A DNA stretch of 64,000 nucleotides, taken from the NCBI GenBank assembly GCA_019916065.1, contig CM034239.1, positions 36,790,419 through 36,854,418 on the forward strand, written 5' to 3'. How positions within the stretch are numbered: position 1 is the stretch's first letter; each line of letters opens with the position of its first letter. The notes beneath the pieces were generated by a model. That model was given only the letters and a program-made list of their open reading frames with translations, was not told the origin of the DNA and ran no database searches. The translations under genes and the position numbers were made by a program. This stretch comes from Vitellaria paradoxa. Taxonomy: Eukaryota > Streptophyta > Magnoliopsida > Ericales > Sapotaceae. Below, piece by piece: positions 13,001-23,832 of this stretch.

Positions 13001-15104
13001 CCTGTTTTTTGGTGCATTGCAAGGATGTTATCTGGAATATGCAGATTAATATTAGATTAAAAAAAAGAAGTATATGTATCGTCTTTGATTTGCATTCTTT
13101 TCCTGCTTGTTATCTGTATTAGGAAAATAATGATCTTGCAATATTTGCCTAAGCTATCTTTTGGGGGCAAGAAACCAATCCAGAAGAAATTATATAAGTC
13201 AACGTGACCTATTTCACAAGGAACATCAAAGTCAATTCCACTGAATCACATGAAAAAATTTAGGACATGGCCCTTTGCTTCCTCATGGCTATAAGGAGGC
13301 AAGTAAGAGAGTATATTTATCAACTCATTAAGATTATAGTCTAATGTTAAAAGTCGTTGCATTAGCAAGGCTGGGGGCAAAAGCATAAAACCAAGTTAAG
13401 AAATATGGTCAAGATATAAATTTATAATCATAGCTACCCAGCAGAGAATCCAATTTGTCACAAGGCCCGCTGTTTCAAGGAAAGCCTTGTACAATATATG
13501 TGGGCACCACTCTGTCAAGAAAGAAGGAAAAGTCAACCCAGGGCATAAATCTTGGAGGCATAGTCACCATATAAAAGAAAAGGCAGGACTTAGGATTTGC
13601 AAGGGAGGGAGTTATGCCCTCTTTGGCACTCGGATAAAATCATTCCTCTTCCCATGGACCGAGAAGGATGGATCATTATGAATAGTAGAGGAGTTCAACG
13701 GGGAGAGTTATGTGCAAAACACCACCATGCTTGTGATATTCATTTTCAAAGAGGAAAGAGACTGACTTAGCCAGCAGAGTATGCATTCACGCACTCCAAC
13801 AGTTCGACAAATCACCTTCCCATCTCGAGATAAGGATCTTTCTACTCGGAACAAGAAGTAGGTAAATGTAGCCTAGTGTCTAAACTTATTTCCCTTGCAA
13901 TATACATAATAGAATAAGTAGGTCAAGACTCAAGAGACTGGCAAACACATTTTTTGGAAAACACCTTGACATGGAGAATTTATGATTAGAGTTAATTATA
14001 TCACTATTTTTATTTTGTCAAAACATTATTTAACCTTGTTTATCAAAAATTTGGGGAATATGTTATTAATTGTGGAATAGATTTGATTTCAAGATTGACT
14101 AACAGGCTTGAGTTGAGCTACTTCGAAATAGCATATGCCTTATAACACCATGATATGTGTATGTCCTTCCCCCTTTGACTAACATGTTTACCTGTCATTG
14201 TAAAGAAGATGTTAAGTCACCAATCGTTTTAAAAGCTTAAGCTACCAGGAAATGGGCCTAACGATATATATCAAGCTATTTCAACACTCCCCTTCATTGA
14301 AATATTTGACCTTACGTAATATAAGGTGATTGAGAAATTGAGTATTAGCAGTGTGAAAAATGTGAGTATTAGCAGCTTGATAGAAATATTTGACCTTCCC
14401 TTGGAATGCTTATAGTCTCAGTTACACAAATTTTGACATAAGAAAAATGCATAATATCACTGCAAAACCCATTTGCAGCTTCCCTTATTATATAATTCAT
14501 ATGACTTCTATACAAACTCAAGGCCTCAAAAGACGCCAATAATCCTGTTCTGTATCATTTTTCTCATTCCACTCTACTTCTGCAAACAGTTCTTGTAAGG
14601 TAAAACTGAACTACTTCAGGCTACAAACCAAACTAAAATGAAAAACAGTAAGAGTCAACTACTGAAAATGCAAATCAAAGATATAAAGATTAATGTTTAA
14701 GAGATATAGAACAGCACCTGATCTGATTCAGAAAATAAAGAATGAAGTTGATCCTTGCTGACGTTGAACTGCTCCAATAGCATCCGAGCTTTTTCTTCAC
14801 ACAAATCTAGTCTCTCCTCCTCAGTCCTCAAAGCCCCATCATTCAAATCAGAGAGGAACAAAATGAAACCAAGAAGAACACCGAAAAGGCACAGAAACAG
14901 AAGCTGTCCCCTCCACTTCCAGACACAATTAGATGGGTGCAAAGGCTCTTTTGCCTTCTTGATGAGCTTGAAATTGGTTGATAATTTACCATTAGAGCCA
15001 GAGAGCTTGCAGTTCAAAGACATCTTCAGAAGAAGCCACCTACATATCCTCAAAGAGAGCCAGAACAGGTTGAGAAAAACCCCAGACAGAGCAGAAAAGG
15101 TCAT
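515..15104 (-). CDS. HK2: Cytokinin receptor histidine kinase, AHK2 type (3' end beyond left edge)
   Basis: This gene encodes a membrane hybrid histidine kinase that binds cytokinin through a CHASE domain and passes phosphate from His to Asp and on to phosphotransfer proteins. I placed twelve coding exons, in gene order: 15104-14718, 13031-12768, 11911-11420, 11251-10976, 10143-9974, 9836-9624, 9525-9339, 9147-9096, 9007-8778, 8645-8547, 7309-6642, 1009-515. All junctions are GT-AG and the reading phases agree, giving about 1,178 residues up to the receiver motif MPEMDG. The segment [12 protein letters not shown], the YLGASYD block and the extra N-terminal exons ending in SDQ match AHK2 rather than AHK3 or AHK4, judged from memory of those proteins. 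The terminal ~80 residues lie left of base 1. The exon 10 acceptor (8645) is uncertain by 3 bp. No frameshift or stop is seen, so the gene looks functional. Confidence 0.93.
1330..1690 (+). mobile_element. Possible LTR-retrotransposon remnant in HK2 intron 11
   Basis: This stretch reads like the transcribed part of a plant Copia-type LTR. A C/T-poor leader is followed by GTATCCTGTATATGTATAAA, a polyadenylation-like AATAAAAAG (about 1609) and a short T-rich end. I could not find clear TG/CA ends or a target duplication, so its limits are approximate and it may be something else. Confidence 0.25.
2000..2836 (-). mobile_element. RTE-type LINE, 3' half (reverse transcriptase remnant)
   Basis: Reading on the minus strand, [19 protein letters not shown] followed by EKAYDKV (about 2830-2745) and then [18 protein letters not shown] (about 2705-2650) match the widespread plant RTE-type LINE reverse transcriptase family. 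The frame then jumps from SDTNNF straight to [13 protein letters not shown] and [12 protein letters not shown]. The palm region with the F-A-D-D motif, which should lie between these blocks, is deleted. Stops and frameshifts follow toward 2000. This is a dead fragment lying in HK2 intron 11 on the same strand as the gene. Its 5' half is at 5,480-5,865. Confidence 0.75.
2896..3574. mobile_element. Non-autonomous hAT element (MITE) inside the L1 LINE
   Basis: The ends are TAGGGATGTAAAA at 2,896 and the inverted CAGGGATGTAAAA ending at 3,574. They are flanked by a perfect 8-bp duplication, GGCAGATC (2,888-2,895 and 3,575-3,582), which is the hAT signature. The inside is 679 bp without a transposase: a pyrimidine-rich GC-richer left part (ACCC and CCTCCC runs) and an AT-rich right part. 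Joining the flanks restores a continuous LINE reading frame (FLWGADPLQ), which supports the boundaries. Confidence 0.82.
4476..4691 (+). mobile_element. Solo-LTR-like insertion inside the L1 LINE
   Basis: A 216-bp AT-rich segment begins TGTTGACATATA and contains a TATA-like CTCTATAAATAAG (about 4,611-4,623). It ends near TTCTAATA and is flanked by a 5-bp direct repeat CAGGG (4,471-4,475 and 4,692-4,696). Length, TG start, promoter and 5-bp duplication fit a solo LTR of a small Copia-type element. The end is TA rather than CA if the duplication is taken at face value, so the right boundary could be off by 2 bp. Confidence 0.55.
5480..5865 (-). mobile_element. RTE-type LINE, 5' half (reverse transcriptase remnant)
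   Basis: The minus-strand reading contains [31 protein letters not shown] and [20 protein letters not shown], the finger region of RTE-type plant reverse transcriptases. After KWKKS the frame breaks but family-like residues continue to about 5,480. The next expected block (LMEKYREK) is found 2.6 kb away at ~2,830, so this is the same element split by the L1-type LINE at 2,837-5,470. Confidence 0.72.
6078..6110. repeat. (AAG)n microsatellite
   Basis: About eleven AAG triplets in HK2 intron 11, followed by a purine-rich GAGGAGGGGG tail. Confidence 0.95.
6642..9525 (-). CDS. HK2: HK2 exons 7-11: membrane segment, histidine kinase and pseudo-receiver
   Basis: Exon 7 (9525-9339) encodes the membrane segment that follows CHASE ([20 protein letters not shown]) and the linker [10 protein letters not shown]. 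The 52-bp exon 8 (9147-9096) carries the H box [17 protein letters not shown] with phospho-acceptor His near residue 670. Exon 9 (9007-8778) completes the dimerisation domain ([15 protein letters not shown]). Exon 10 (8645-8547) carries the N box NLVGNSIK. Exon 11 (7309-6642) carries the G1 box DTGVGIP (about 875-881), the F region [18 protein letters not shown] and the G2 box [13 protein letters not shown] (about 904-916). It then enters the receiver-like domain ([20 protein letters not shown]). All catalytic and ATP-binding boxes are present and unaltered. Confidence 0.93.
7826..8025. repeat. Degenerate tandem repeat in HK2 intron 10
   Basis: About four imperfect copies of a ~45-bp unit (core TTAAAATCAATCTATCCCC and TTCACATTTTATAGCAATAG) lie head to tail in the 1.2-kb intron between exons 10 and 11. 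Confidence 0.6.
9624..11251 (-). CDS. HK2: HK2 exons 4-6: CHASE cytokinin-binding domain
   Basis: Exons 11251-10976, 10143-9974 and 9836-9624 encode residues 382-600, most of the extracytosolic CHASE domain that binds the hormone in the ER lumen or apoplast. Exon 4 carries [23 protein letters not shown] and SIDMMSG. The Asp of DMMSG (about residue 468) is likely the residue equivalent to the adenine-contacting Asp of AHK4. Exon 5 carries [20 protein letters not shown], whose Thr (about residue 491) lies at the position altered in the Arabidopsis wol allele; both equivalences are from memory. Exon 6 carries [20 protein letters not shown] and ends in HEMHC. No conserved block is missing, so cytokinin binding is expected to be intact. 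Confidence 0.9.
11420..15104 (-). CDS. HK2: HK2 exons 1-3: N-terminal membrane region
   Basis: Exon 1 (15104-14718), exon 2 (13031-12768) and exon 3 (11911-11420) encode residues 1-381. Hydrophobic stretches occur near residues 5-24, 66-85 ([18 protein letters not shown]), 243-260 and 306-324 (the stretch after KWRKK). A Gln/His-rich linker ([13 protein letters not shown]) sits near residues 279-292. Exon 3 ends with [16 protein letters not shown] and [14 protein letters not shown], the start of the CHASE domain. I chose the start at 15104 ([10 protein letters not shown]) because it lies in frame 27 codons before the AHK2-like start MSLNCKLSG (ATG at 15023), and I recall similar extended N-termini in other HK2 orthologues. 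A further in-frame ATG at 15191 is probably leader sequence. An N-terminal extension with extra membrane segments is typical of the AHK2 branch. Confidence 0.85.
12545..12600. repeat. Perfect 28-bp tandem duplication in HK2 intron 2
   Basis: A 28-bp unit starting AAATAATTTCTTCCC and ending GGTTGCTAT is present twice without mismatch (12,545-12,572 and 12,573-12,600), indicating a recent slippage or repair event. Confidence 0.95.
13032..14717 (-). other. HK2 intron 1 (1.7 kb)
   Basis: The donor GTGCTG follows the SDQ codons and the acceptor TATTCCAG precedes ITSLQC; the phase is 0. The intron contains an open plus-strand stretch of 64 codons (13,487-13,681) and GC-richer sequence near 13,450-13,860. 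I do not recognise these and treat them as non-coding, possibly old transposon sequence. Confidence 0.8.
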
Positions 15105-16300
15105 TAAATATAGACCTGAGGGAGACCCAGGATGAAGTTTCAACCATAAACTACAACTGCGAAAATCCAGGTGGTTCGTCAGAACGAACAAATTTAACCC
15201 TTCAGGGGAATGATCGAGCTACAAAGCCAAAATAGTCTTGCCAAGGAATTGATTCCTTAAGAAACCCAGCTCAATAGACTAACCAAAAGAGAGACCTTGA
15301 AGAGAACCACTAGGAAGAAGAATGAACAAAAATGAGTAAGTTGCGAGAAACCGAGTCCACTCCGCAGGAAAACTCAGCTTCAATTACTCACCACAAGGAT
15401 GTATATGGTGATCCCACCTCTTCAATTTCTTTACTGATTCAATGTTATGTCCCTTCTCCTCACTCCCAAGCGCAGAAACCCATCAAAACCAGCCCGCCTT
15501 TGAGGACAAAGAAAAGCAAATCGGGCCAAAAAACACACAACCCAGTAGCTGTTTTGGCCACCTGTAATGGAATCATTAATGAAGACAGAGATAAAAGGTC
15601 TGCTTTTCCTATATCTAGTTCCCTCTTGCTCTCACACAGGTCTGCAGAGCAGAAAGAAGAATCAAGATCTAAACGTATCTGGAAGAACACTCATCATAAA
15701 GAGAAATTGTATGAAGCCCGGTTGGTTTCTCTGCTTGCCCAACTGGAATCAATTATCAGAAATGTGGGATAAAAAGAGGCTCCTCTCTCTCTCTCTCTCT
15801 CTCTCCCCACCTCCCTCCTCTCTACCTCTCCAGTTTGGCGTTAAGCATATGTTGGGTACATCATTATCTCATCATCTAGTAGGGAAGGTTAAGAAAAAGC
15901 AAACAAAATAAAGATCAGAATCACCCTAAATATTAATATATATATATATATATCATAACAAAAATTTCTTATTCTCATTAATTTTTCTTTTTTCTCCTCT
16001 TGCTCTTCTTCATTTCTGTTGCTTTTTGAAGCATTGAAAGAGACTGCACCATCCAGTGTTTAAAGATGGGGCCTGTTGTTTTCCGCCTTTGCGCAGATAC
16101 ACGGATGTTTTTGTGTGTATATGTATAGAGAGAGAGACGCGGGGGAGAGAGAGAGAGAGAGAGAGAGAGTGAGCGGTTGCGGAGAAGCAGTGTTCGGTTC
16201 AGAATTCAGAGACCAGTGTGAAAAAGGGTGCGGAGCATCTAATGCTTGGTGAAAAAATCGGCGATTTAATCGTGAACCCCCCTCTGGTGCTAACATGCTC
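15105..16300 (-). promoter_or_regulatory. HK2 5' leader and promoter region with pyrimidine microsatellites
   Basis: Upstream of the HK2 start the sequence becomes GC-richer. It carries (CT)n on the plus strand at about 15,784-15,806 and (GA)n at about 16,126-16,169, the latter being CT-rich in the gene's sense direction, as is common in plant leaders. A possible 5'-UTR intron acceptor (TTCCATTACAG, minus strand, about 15,563-15,573) is visible, but I cannot place a transcription start. A (TA)n tract lies at about 15,938-15,953. Overlapping short open frames on both strands show no family match. Confidence 0.45.
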
Positions 16301-18618
16301 CTAGTGCGTTATTATTGGTAACATACACTTTATTCTTGGAAGATATTGGCGATTTGGCCATGTTTGTCCCCTAATACCTTAACCACTAGGGTTAAAAAAA
16401 AAAAAAGGGTTTGAAAATAAGATGTCTCAACCAATTACATTAAATAAAGGTGCGTTACCAATCAGTCAAATCAAAGTTATGATTAGTTTGACCATTATTT
16501 TTAAGATATTTTATTTACCGAGAAATGCTCATGCGCACATGAAATCGTATGGTAATTTATTTGGAGTTTAATTTTGGTACACTTTCAGCATAAAGGTGGG
16601 TTTTAAAATATGACACGTAGCTAATTATAATTCTTTACCACTCCTTTTAGGAATATTTATTTTTGAGAATTTTTTAATTTTAAAATAAAAAATTAATTTG
16701 ATTTGATTTGATTTGATAAATAAAATTTTGTGACACATATTTAAGTTTAATAATTAAATTGACTCGATTTACCAGAAATACTAAATTTGATCATATTAAT
16801 AAGAAATAGAATATATAATAAATATGATACATGAGGGTAAATTTGTTTACTTAAGTGGTTTAATAAAAATAATGAATTTTAATCAAATTTTATCCTTTTA
16901 GGTTAGATTTCAAATGATATAAAAATTTTTAAATTTAAGTTATGAAATCAAATCAAATCAAATCTAACGCATCAAATCTTATTTTAATTTCAAATAAAAT
17001 TTTTATCATTATGAACTGACTGGTTCAACAATCTTAATAAATATAAACTGACTGGTTCAACAATCTGACTGGTTCGACAATCTTTATAAATATGAACTGA
17101 TTGGTTCGACAATCTTTAATTTCTTATATAATTGTTTCTATTTTTGTAACCATTATCAATTTTTAGCACGCCTATAATTATATTGTTTGCTTGTTTGTGT
17201 TATATCAATTTTTTTAGTTAAAAATAAATTTTTAATTTATACTAGATTTATAAAAATAGAAAATTGACATTAGGAAAAATACTTAACAAATATTAGATTT
17301 TAAGTAATTTTTAATAATTTTAGTATTTAAATTTTATTTATGTATTATATTTAATCTGTTGATTATAATATATTTTATTGTAGAATACATATTAGAGAAT
17401 ATAATGCCGAGTGTTCTCAAATAAAGACTCTCTAAAATGAAAAATGGTTTCTTTTTATTGTATTTTAGAGATTTTTTTAAGAGACAATGCAAAAATCCTA
17501 ACACGTTTTCATTGCAATTAATTGTCCCTTTATATTTTTAATTTGAATTAATTAACTGTTCTAAAATTTTACATCAATATTAGGTAAAAGCCAAAAAAAG
17601 AGAAACCTTTGGCAAATTTTGGTTTTTTTTTTTTTTTTTTAACATTTGACAACACACCTCAAAAGTTGCTAAAAATTTCTTATAATTTTTTCAACTTTTT
17701 TTATCAGACACCTAAAATTTTCTAAAAATTTTGAAAATTTCTTCAACTTTTTATCAAACAACAAAAGTCGCTAACAGTTCCTAAAAGCTATCAAAATTTT
17801 TACCAAATACTCAAAAATTACCAAAATTTGATAAAAAAAATTCTATTTGTTTAACAAACACATTAAAGATTGTATGTAGCAACTTTTGTCAAAAAGTTAC
17901 CAAAAGTTCCTAAAAAATTCACTTCCAAACTCATCTTATAATTAAAGTAATAAACATGATGTATAATAACTCTGAGAGTTAGCATAACTGGTAAAATCTT
18001 AAATTTATTTTCTACATATCACTAGGGACATCTTGAGTTATACAAAAAAAAAAAAAATGATGCAAAATGACATATTTGAAATAATTATATAAAAATAATT
18101 ATTTGAATTATTTTAAAATTAGTCCCATGCATTCTCTATATATAATAAAATCTAGTCTCAAATTTATTTATCCAACTAGAGGATTAAAGGGACTAAAGTT
18201 AATTTCAAATTAAACCGTACGTGACTATTAAATTTATCATGTTGCTAAGTAATTATTTGAGCAAATTAATTACCATATTTATATATAATATTAATGGTCC
18301 TAACTCACGTAAGTGACTAATAAATACTAACTTGAGTTTATAAGTGATTGCTTGACTGACTTGATAAATGCATGAAAAACATTGACCACGTGGGACTAAA
18401 AATTTTTCATATTGAATTGATCATCTTCTTTTCTTTTCATTTTCGATTTTGAATAAATTCTTATCTACCATAGAAAGAGATAAAAAAAAAAAAAAAGTAT
18501 AGAAGAATCTAAGCTGGGTATAATAGACGACGGCAATCTTGTTAATAATCATTTTCTTTTTTTTTTTTTATCAAGATATTCTTTTGGAGAGAGAGAGAAA
18601 ATAATGTATTTTACATAA
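16301..18618. other. AT-rich spacer without recognisable gene
   Basis: Very AT-rich sequence with no supported gene. A degenerate tandem repeat of the motif GACTGGTTCAACAATCTTTA occurs at about 17,011-17,120 (four copies). A low-complexity stretch of AAAGTTGCTAAAA-like words at 17,590-17,930 resembles the segments at 25,021-25,290 and 47,320-47,640, probably an old MITE family. Confidence 0.6.
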
Positions 18619-18775
18619 GGCCCTGTTTGGTGGAACTAAAATCCACCAAAATTCATCAACTTTAATTAATTTTTGTACTTTCCTCCAATCAAATTTTTTT
18701 ACATATCACATTCATGTCACATCTTTCTACTTTTGTCGTACTTTTTGCGAACTTTTTATTCCATCAAACAGGCCC
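18619..18775. mobile_element. Tourist/PIF-Harbinger-like MITE
   Basis: A 157-bp element has inverted ends GGCCCTGTTTGGTGGAA (18,619) and the complement of GGGCCTGTTTGATGGAA (ending at 18,775). It is flanked by the 3-bp repeat TAA (18,616-18,618 and 18,776-18,778). The size, the TIR starting GGSCCTGTTTG and the 3-bp TAA duplication are typical of Tourist-like MITEs. There is no coding capacity. Confidence 0.85.
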
Positions 18776-18778
18776 TAA

Positions 18779-21159
18779 ATATTGATTTTTTTAAATAGAG
18801 AAAAATGATAGAGATAAATAAATAAAAATGAGATAAGTTAATTGGGAGAAAGAATCTAGGTATTTTTAAAAAGAGAAAAATAGATGGAGAATAAAAATAA
18901 GAGAAATTAATTTTGAAGAGAGAAGTTAAGTGCAAAGAGGGTAAATTTTTAATAATTAAAAAATATTAATTGAGCTCTGTCATTAACAATTAACAAATTC
19001 TGCTATGATTTATCGCCGCCCATTGCTATGTGTGTATATACCTATATATGTATAAGTCTTCAACATTAGATTAATTGGATGTAGAGGAAGAAGATTATAA
19101 ATTAACAAAATTACATTTATTCTAATGGTTGGTTATGAAAGATGTTTGATTCTAACTGCACTTTGACAGAAAGTGTAGGAATTTAATTATTACAATTAAA
19201 ATGAGAAAAATTAAAAAGGTACAAATTGTAGGAATATTTTTTATATTTTACTTTAAATAAAAAATAATAATTAATTATCAGGGTAAGACAAATTCAAATA
19301 CTGGCATGCATTGTTTATGTCAATACTTGAATTTTGTCTTTTATGCATATATAAATTACATTTCCAATTATATATATATATATATATATATATGATACTA
19401 ATAGATATACTTTGTTTTAAACTTTTTTTCACTCTTCCCTTGGTACAGACGCATGCGCGCGCGCTCGCACATATATATAAGGTCTATACATATAACAATT
19501 AATAGAACTGTTTTCAAGTTACAATGGTGGCTAGGGTACCAAGAAAAATCTGATCCAATTGATAAACTTGGATTCATTACACTTCAACAATATTACCTCA
19601 CTTTTTTTTTTTAACCATTGGCCAAAGTAATCTCAACTATAAATATTTAGCCATATATTATTTGGTGAGTTTATTTGTCCTCAACAAATAATCTCTTCCA
19701 CTTCATTTTATTTTTTCATTACTTAAAATTGTACAATAGTCTATTTTTATTTTCACATATGTTTTGTATACTTATTATAATGTCATAGATGTCTTTACAC
19801 AAAAATTTAATCCAAGTTATAATTATAATATCATAAATACTTTTATTTAATAATATAAATTATTATTTTTTAAATATATACAAAATTCAACATAAATTAT
19901 TATTTTTTAAATATATACAAAATTCAACGTATCATTTTTCTTAAATATTTTGATAAGTGGACGGGCAATTACAAAATTTTTTTGAAAAATATTACTAATG
20001 CATGTTACTATGAAAAAATTTAATTCTATGTTGTTTTTAAAAAAATACTTATTATTGTAAAAAATCAATTAATTTTTCCAAACAAACTTATGGCTTGTTT
20101 AAAAAATATATTTGTATACTTAAAAGTTAAATTTTCAATTCATTGACCTCCCTAATTAAATATTTTTTGATAACTTTATTTTTTTTTGTGTACGCAAATG
20201 GTAAGAAAAAAACATTAGAAATTCTATTTTGAATTTTTGAATTTAGGATTAGTGAGAAGAAGTGGTAGGGATAAAGGACAACTAGAAATTTAAATTTACA
20301 AGTGATCTTATTTTTATGTTTAAAGGTTTTATGTAATATATATATATATATATATATTAAAAGACTAAAATAAATTTGATTTCATTTATGTTTTTAGCAA
20401 TCATATAAAAATATATTTTAATTTATTTTACAACTTAATAAAATAATAAAATAACTTATTTCAGTTCAATTTATTTACAAACTTTTGTCTAGTTAGAAGT
20501 TAAAAACAGCCCCTTATAGGTATAGCGTAAACTATGGTAAGGTCTAGTTAAAATTCTGTTTTAATACTATGTAAATAAGTTCAACTACACATAATAGGAG
20601 TAGTCTCAACTATAAAATTTAGGTATTAAAGTGAGAAAAGTTTATATCTTATATGGGAGGAATAACTTTTCTTATGAAGCATTTATGAGTAGGTTGCTCT
20701 AATATAATAATTCTATCTTTAGTAGATTTTTTACTAAGAGTAGTGTCATTTTCTCTAATTGTTATTGGCAGATATAATTGTATAAAATTGTCTTAAAATC
20801 ATTTGTAGCTATGAAAAATACAAAATCCAAGATACTAAGAATTTTGCATCATTTAAGCAGTTAATTTATAACATTTTTAGTTATATAATAAATAATTGTA
20901 TCCACAAATGAACTCCTTCTATTTTAATAGAAGCTTTCGTCAATTGCATTTTTCGTTTGATATTACATTCTCTCTGCAAATACTAATAGTGACACTAGTA
21001 TTCATCAAGACATTTGATGAATATGGTTTGTATCCATTAAAGTTAGATACATTTATGACATAATTAAGTTTGTTTCCTTTTTCTTGATTAGGAGCAAAAA
21101 TTATATCTGTTATGGTCTGAACATAATTAGTTTGAGTTGATTTATTTTCTTCCAGGTCG
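18779..21159. other. AT-rich spacer, no gene seen
   Basis: AT-rich sequence with (TA)n tracts near 19,370-19,393 and 20,336-20,357. A CGCGCGCGCTCGCAC-like tract lies at about 19,455-19,469, and a short direct repeat (TAAATTATTATTTTTTAAAT) at 19,855-19,927. I see no supported gene. Confidence 0.6.
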
Positions 21160-21315
21160 TGCCTAATTTTTTTTTTTTTTTTTTTGATAACCAAGGGTGT
21201 CCTGGCCAACCTGAGCGCAGAGTGACTAATTTTTTGAGTTTTGAAATTAACGATCGGATAAATACTCTAGTAATTTTAAGGAAACTCGAACAAATAAACA
21301 CTACAGTACTCTTCA
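21160..21315 (-). mobile_element. SINE remnant (minus strand)
   Basis: A poly-T run (21,169-21,185) is followed by GATAACCAAGGGTGTCCTGG and, further on, AAATTAACGATCGGATAAA and GGAAACTCGAACA. Read on the minus strand this is a degraded tRNA-derived plant SINE: a box-B-like TGTTCGAGTTTCC, then the conserved body, then a GGTTATC-A(n) tail. No clear target duplication was seen and the 5' end is unclear. A sister copy lies at 39,945-40,085. Confidence 0.6.
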
Positions 21316-23225
21316 AATGTTATTCATTCTAGATTCTTTATTAGCAATTTCTCACAAAATTCACTGTTTAAGACAACAATTAAATAGTTACATCCAAACT
21401 TGCTTTAAAAAATGCCATAATCTTAATCTAGATTAGGCCTCTATGGCTATATCTTAAATTTGAATATTTTGCTCTCTTTTTTTTATTTTTCATCTTTTAA
21501 TCGAAAATAGGTATATCTACTCGCGATTGGATAATTGAAACCTATTATTTCTAGTGAAGTGTTCGAAAACCCTACTTGAGAATATATTTTTTTAATGGGA
21601 CATTTTATATATATCATTTTTATGTATTATCTGACTTTTTCTAATCTTTTCAATTTCTTCTTCTGTGAAAGAGATTTCTAATCCATTAGCTCTCCTAAGG
21701 AGATTGATTCCTGTTCTTCTGTAGGGGGATTTATTGTTGCTTTTTCAATTGCATTAGTTTTTTTGTTGTATTTCTTGCATCACGAAAGGTGGTGTATGGT
21801 TTGAACAACCAAAAAAAAAAAAAAAAAAACACCAAAAGTCAGTAAAAAGTGATACATTACAAAACTTGGTTAGAGAGAATTGAAGAAGGGATAAAATTAA
21901 ATTTTTTTTAGTGTTTTTTGGAAAAACAAATGCCCTCAAAATAAATTTGTTGTCAAATTCACTATATGATTTAGATTCTATTTCATATAAAATTTCTTCT
22001 ATGTTTGAGATTACTTCTCCAAAATATACTTAAAATTTTTATTCTTCAAGTGTTTTTATTATCATTTTAGCACATTCTCCTTAGTTTGGACATTTGGGAG
22101 CATAATGAGCCCTTTTTTTTTTATGGGTAAGCATAATGATCTTACTCATTACAAACACAAGTTGTCTTTGAGGATTCCTTAAATTACAACAACCAAATTT
22201 TAATTTTCTTTAATTATTTAATCACAACATTTTTTTACCATACCTCGGACTAGATATAGTTGTTTTAACTTGTTTTTTTAAGCTTGTCCTGTTAAACATG
22301 CATGCATCTTTGGTCATTCTTAGTGTCTATGCAATTTATGTCATAATTTGTCTTTTTTTTTAATGTCTTGTTTGAGTATATATTCTAAATAACTTTTATG
22401 GACTATTTCATTCTATAGACTTAAGAGCTTATGAAAATTTTACTTTGCCATCATGGACTTTTTTGATAATCTATCCAAAAGTTAAAAAAAATGTATAATA
22501 TCCTTCGTACTCACATATATCACACAATTTAAATTTAAAAATTGCATAATCAACATCTTTTGATAATATTGCATCTTATTTAGAACTTATTTGGAGTTAT
22601 TAAAATTAGAATGTAACTTTACTTTCCGTTGTTTACCTTATCTGATTTTTTTTTCAATTATTTTAAAAATTGTTAGGTGTCGCCTTGCAAGGTTGCTGCC
22701 ATATTATAAAGAAAATATTCTTTCCTCCATTGACTATTATAATTTAAATGCATTTAGGTTATCTTTAAAAGGAGCATAACTTAGCTTAAATACGTTTATC
22801 CTCGAGTCACATTTATTTCATACAAATTATTTTTCTTATTGGTTATAAGTGTACGAACTTCTATTTTAATTCGTATCTATATTTCTCTAACATTAATTTC
22901 TTTAAACTACTATTCGTTACCATCCTTGCTACCAAATAATTCGAGATTTAATTTCTCTTTAAATTTTCTTTTCCTTGAACACTCTTCTTATCAATTTCAG
23001 TGTTTTTTGGTCTTGTTCGAAATTAACAACGCTGAGTATGTAAATATTTTTTATTTTTATATCATCATATCACTATCAAATTCATCTAATTTATAGTGAA
23101 AATTTGTTGATAAATCCTCATTCTAACTATATATTGCTTGCACCTAACTAATCAAATTATTTTATTCTACTATTGTTGATTCTAGAATCTTAAACAATTA
23201 TTTCCTATAGTCTAGAATTTCAACT

Positions 23226-23402
23226 ACAGAGCCATATTTTTATCTCGAAAATTTGCCCCGGGTTCGGTTTACCAACTAATCCCCACCCGCATAGTTTTAA
23301 GGGGGTCAAATGAAGGTGGCCCGTTGGTGATGTTGAAGTTTTACCTGCCATCACTACATATACATTGCAACTATAGTTGAAACTGTGGCGGCCGGCCCCC
23401 AA
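23226..23402. other. Unexplained GC-richer island
   Basis: About 175 bp of moderately GC-rich sequence (CCCCGGGTTCGG, CCCCACCCGCATAG, GCGGCCGGCCCCC) stands out from the AT-rich surroundings. An open frame of 60 codons runs through it on the minus strand, without a recognisable family. It could be a captured gene piece, a SINE-like unit or organelle-derived DNA. Confidence 0.35.
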
Positions 23403-23664
23403 CTCAAGCTTTTCTAATCATTTATATACATATATATACATTTATATGTCATGGGCATTAATTGGAAGTTACATGTGAGCAGTGAGCTTCAGCAGCCCCC
23501 TTTCAATTGACAAAATTAAAAAAAATAAAAAAAAAAATTGGCCTAAGGAACTAACAAAGTACAAGCTTCTGACAAATGCCTTGATGGGCCATGCAAGGCA
23601 GCAAATGCTAATTAGCTTCAATGGTCAATTATTACAAGATCTAGCTAATCTATACAGGGTATAT

Positions 23665-23832
23665 AGAGTGTGTTTAGAGTTGTATAAAAGTGTATAAAAT
23701 AAAATAAAATTATAAAAGTAAATATCTCGTAATTTGTACAGTGAGTAAAAAATTTAAATTTTATTATCTCGTAATTTGTATTTATAGAGATTTGTAAGAT
23801 TTTATTTTATTTTGTTTAGTTCTAAATGGAGT
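23665..23832. mobile_element. MITE, copy A of a ~165-bp family
   Basis: The segment runs from GTGTGTTTAGAGTTGTATAA to CTAAATGGAGTTAG. It contains ATCTCGTAATTTGTACAGTG and a second TATCTCGTAATTTG inside. A close copy lies at 57,428-57,594, and related, more diverged ones near 45,501-45,660 and 55,672-55,800. The outer inverted motif (GTTTGGAGT and ACTCCAAAC in the better copy) suggests a TIR element. Confidence 0.6.

Noticed and set aside
13487..13681. 64-codon plus-strand frame in HK2 intron 1
   Set aside because: No recognisable domain, antisense to the gene, and no splice partners found.
15332..15911. Plus-strand open frames opposite the HK2 leader
   Set aside because: No family match, overlap with pyrimidine repeats, and antisense to the HK2 5' region.
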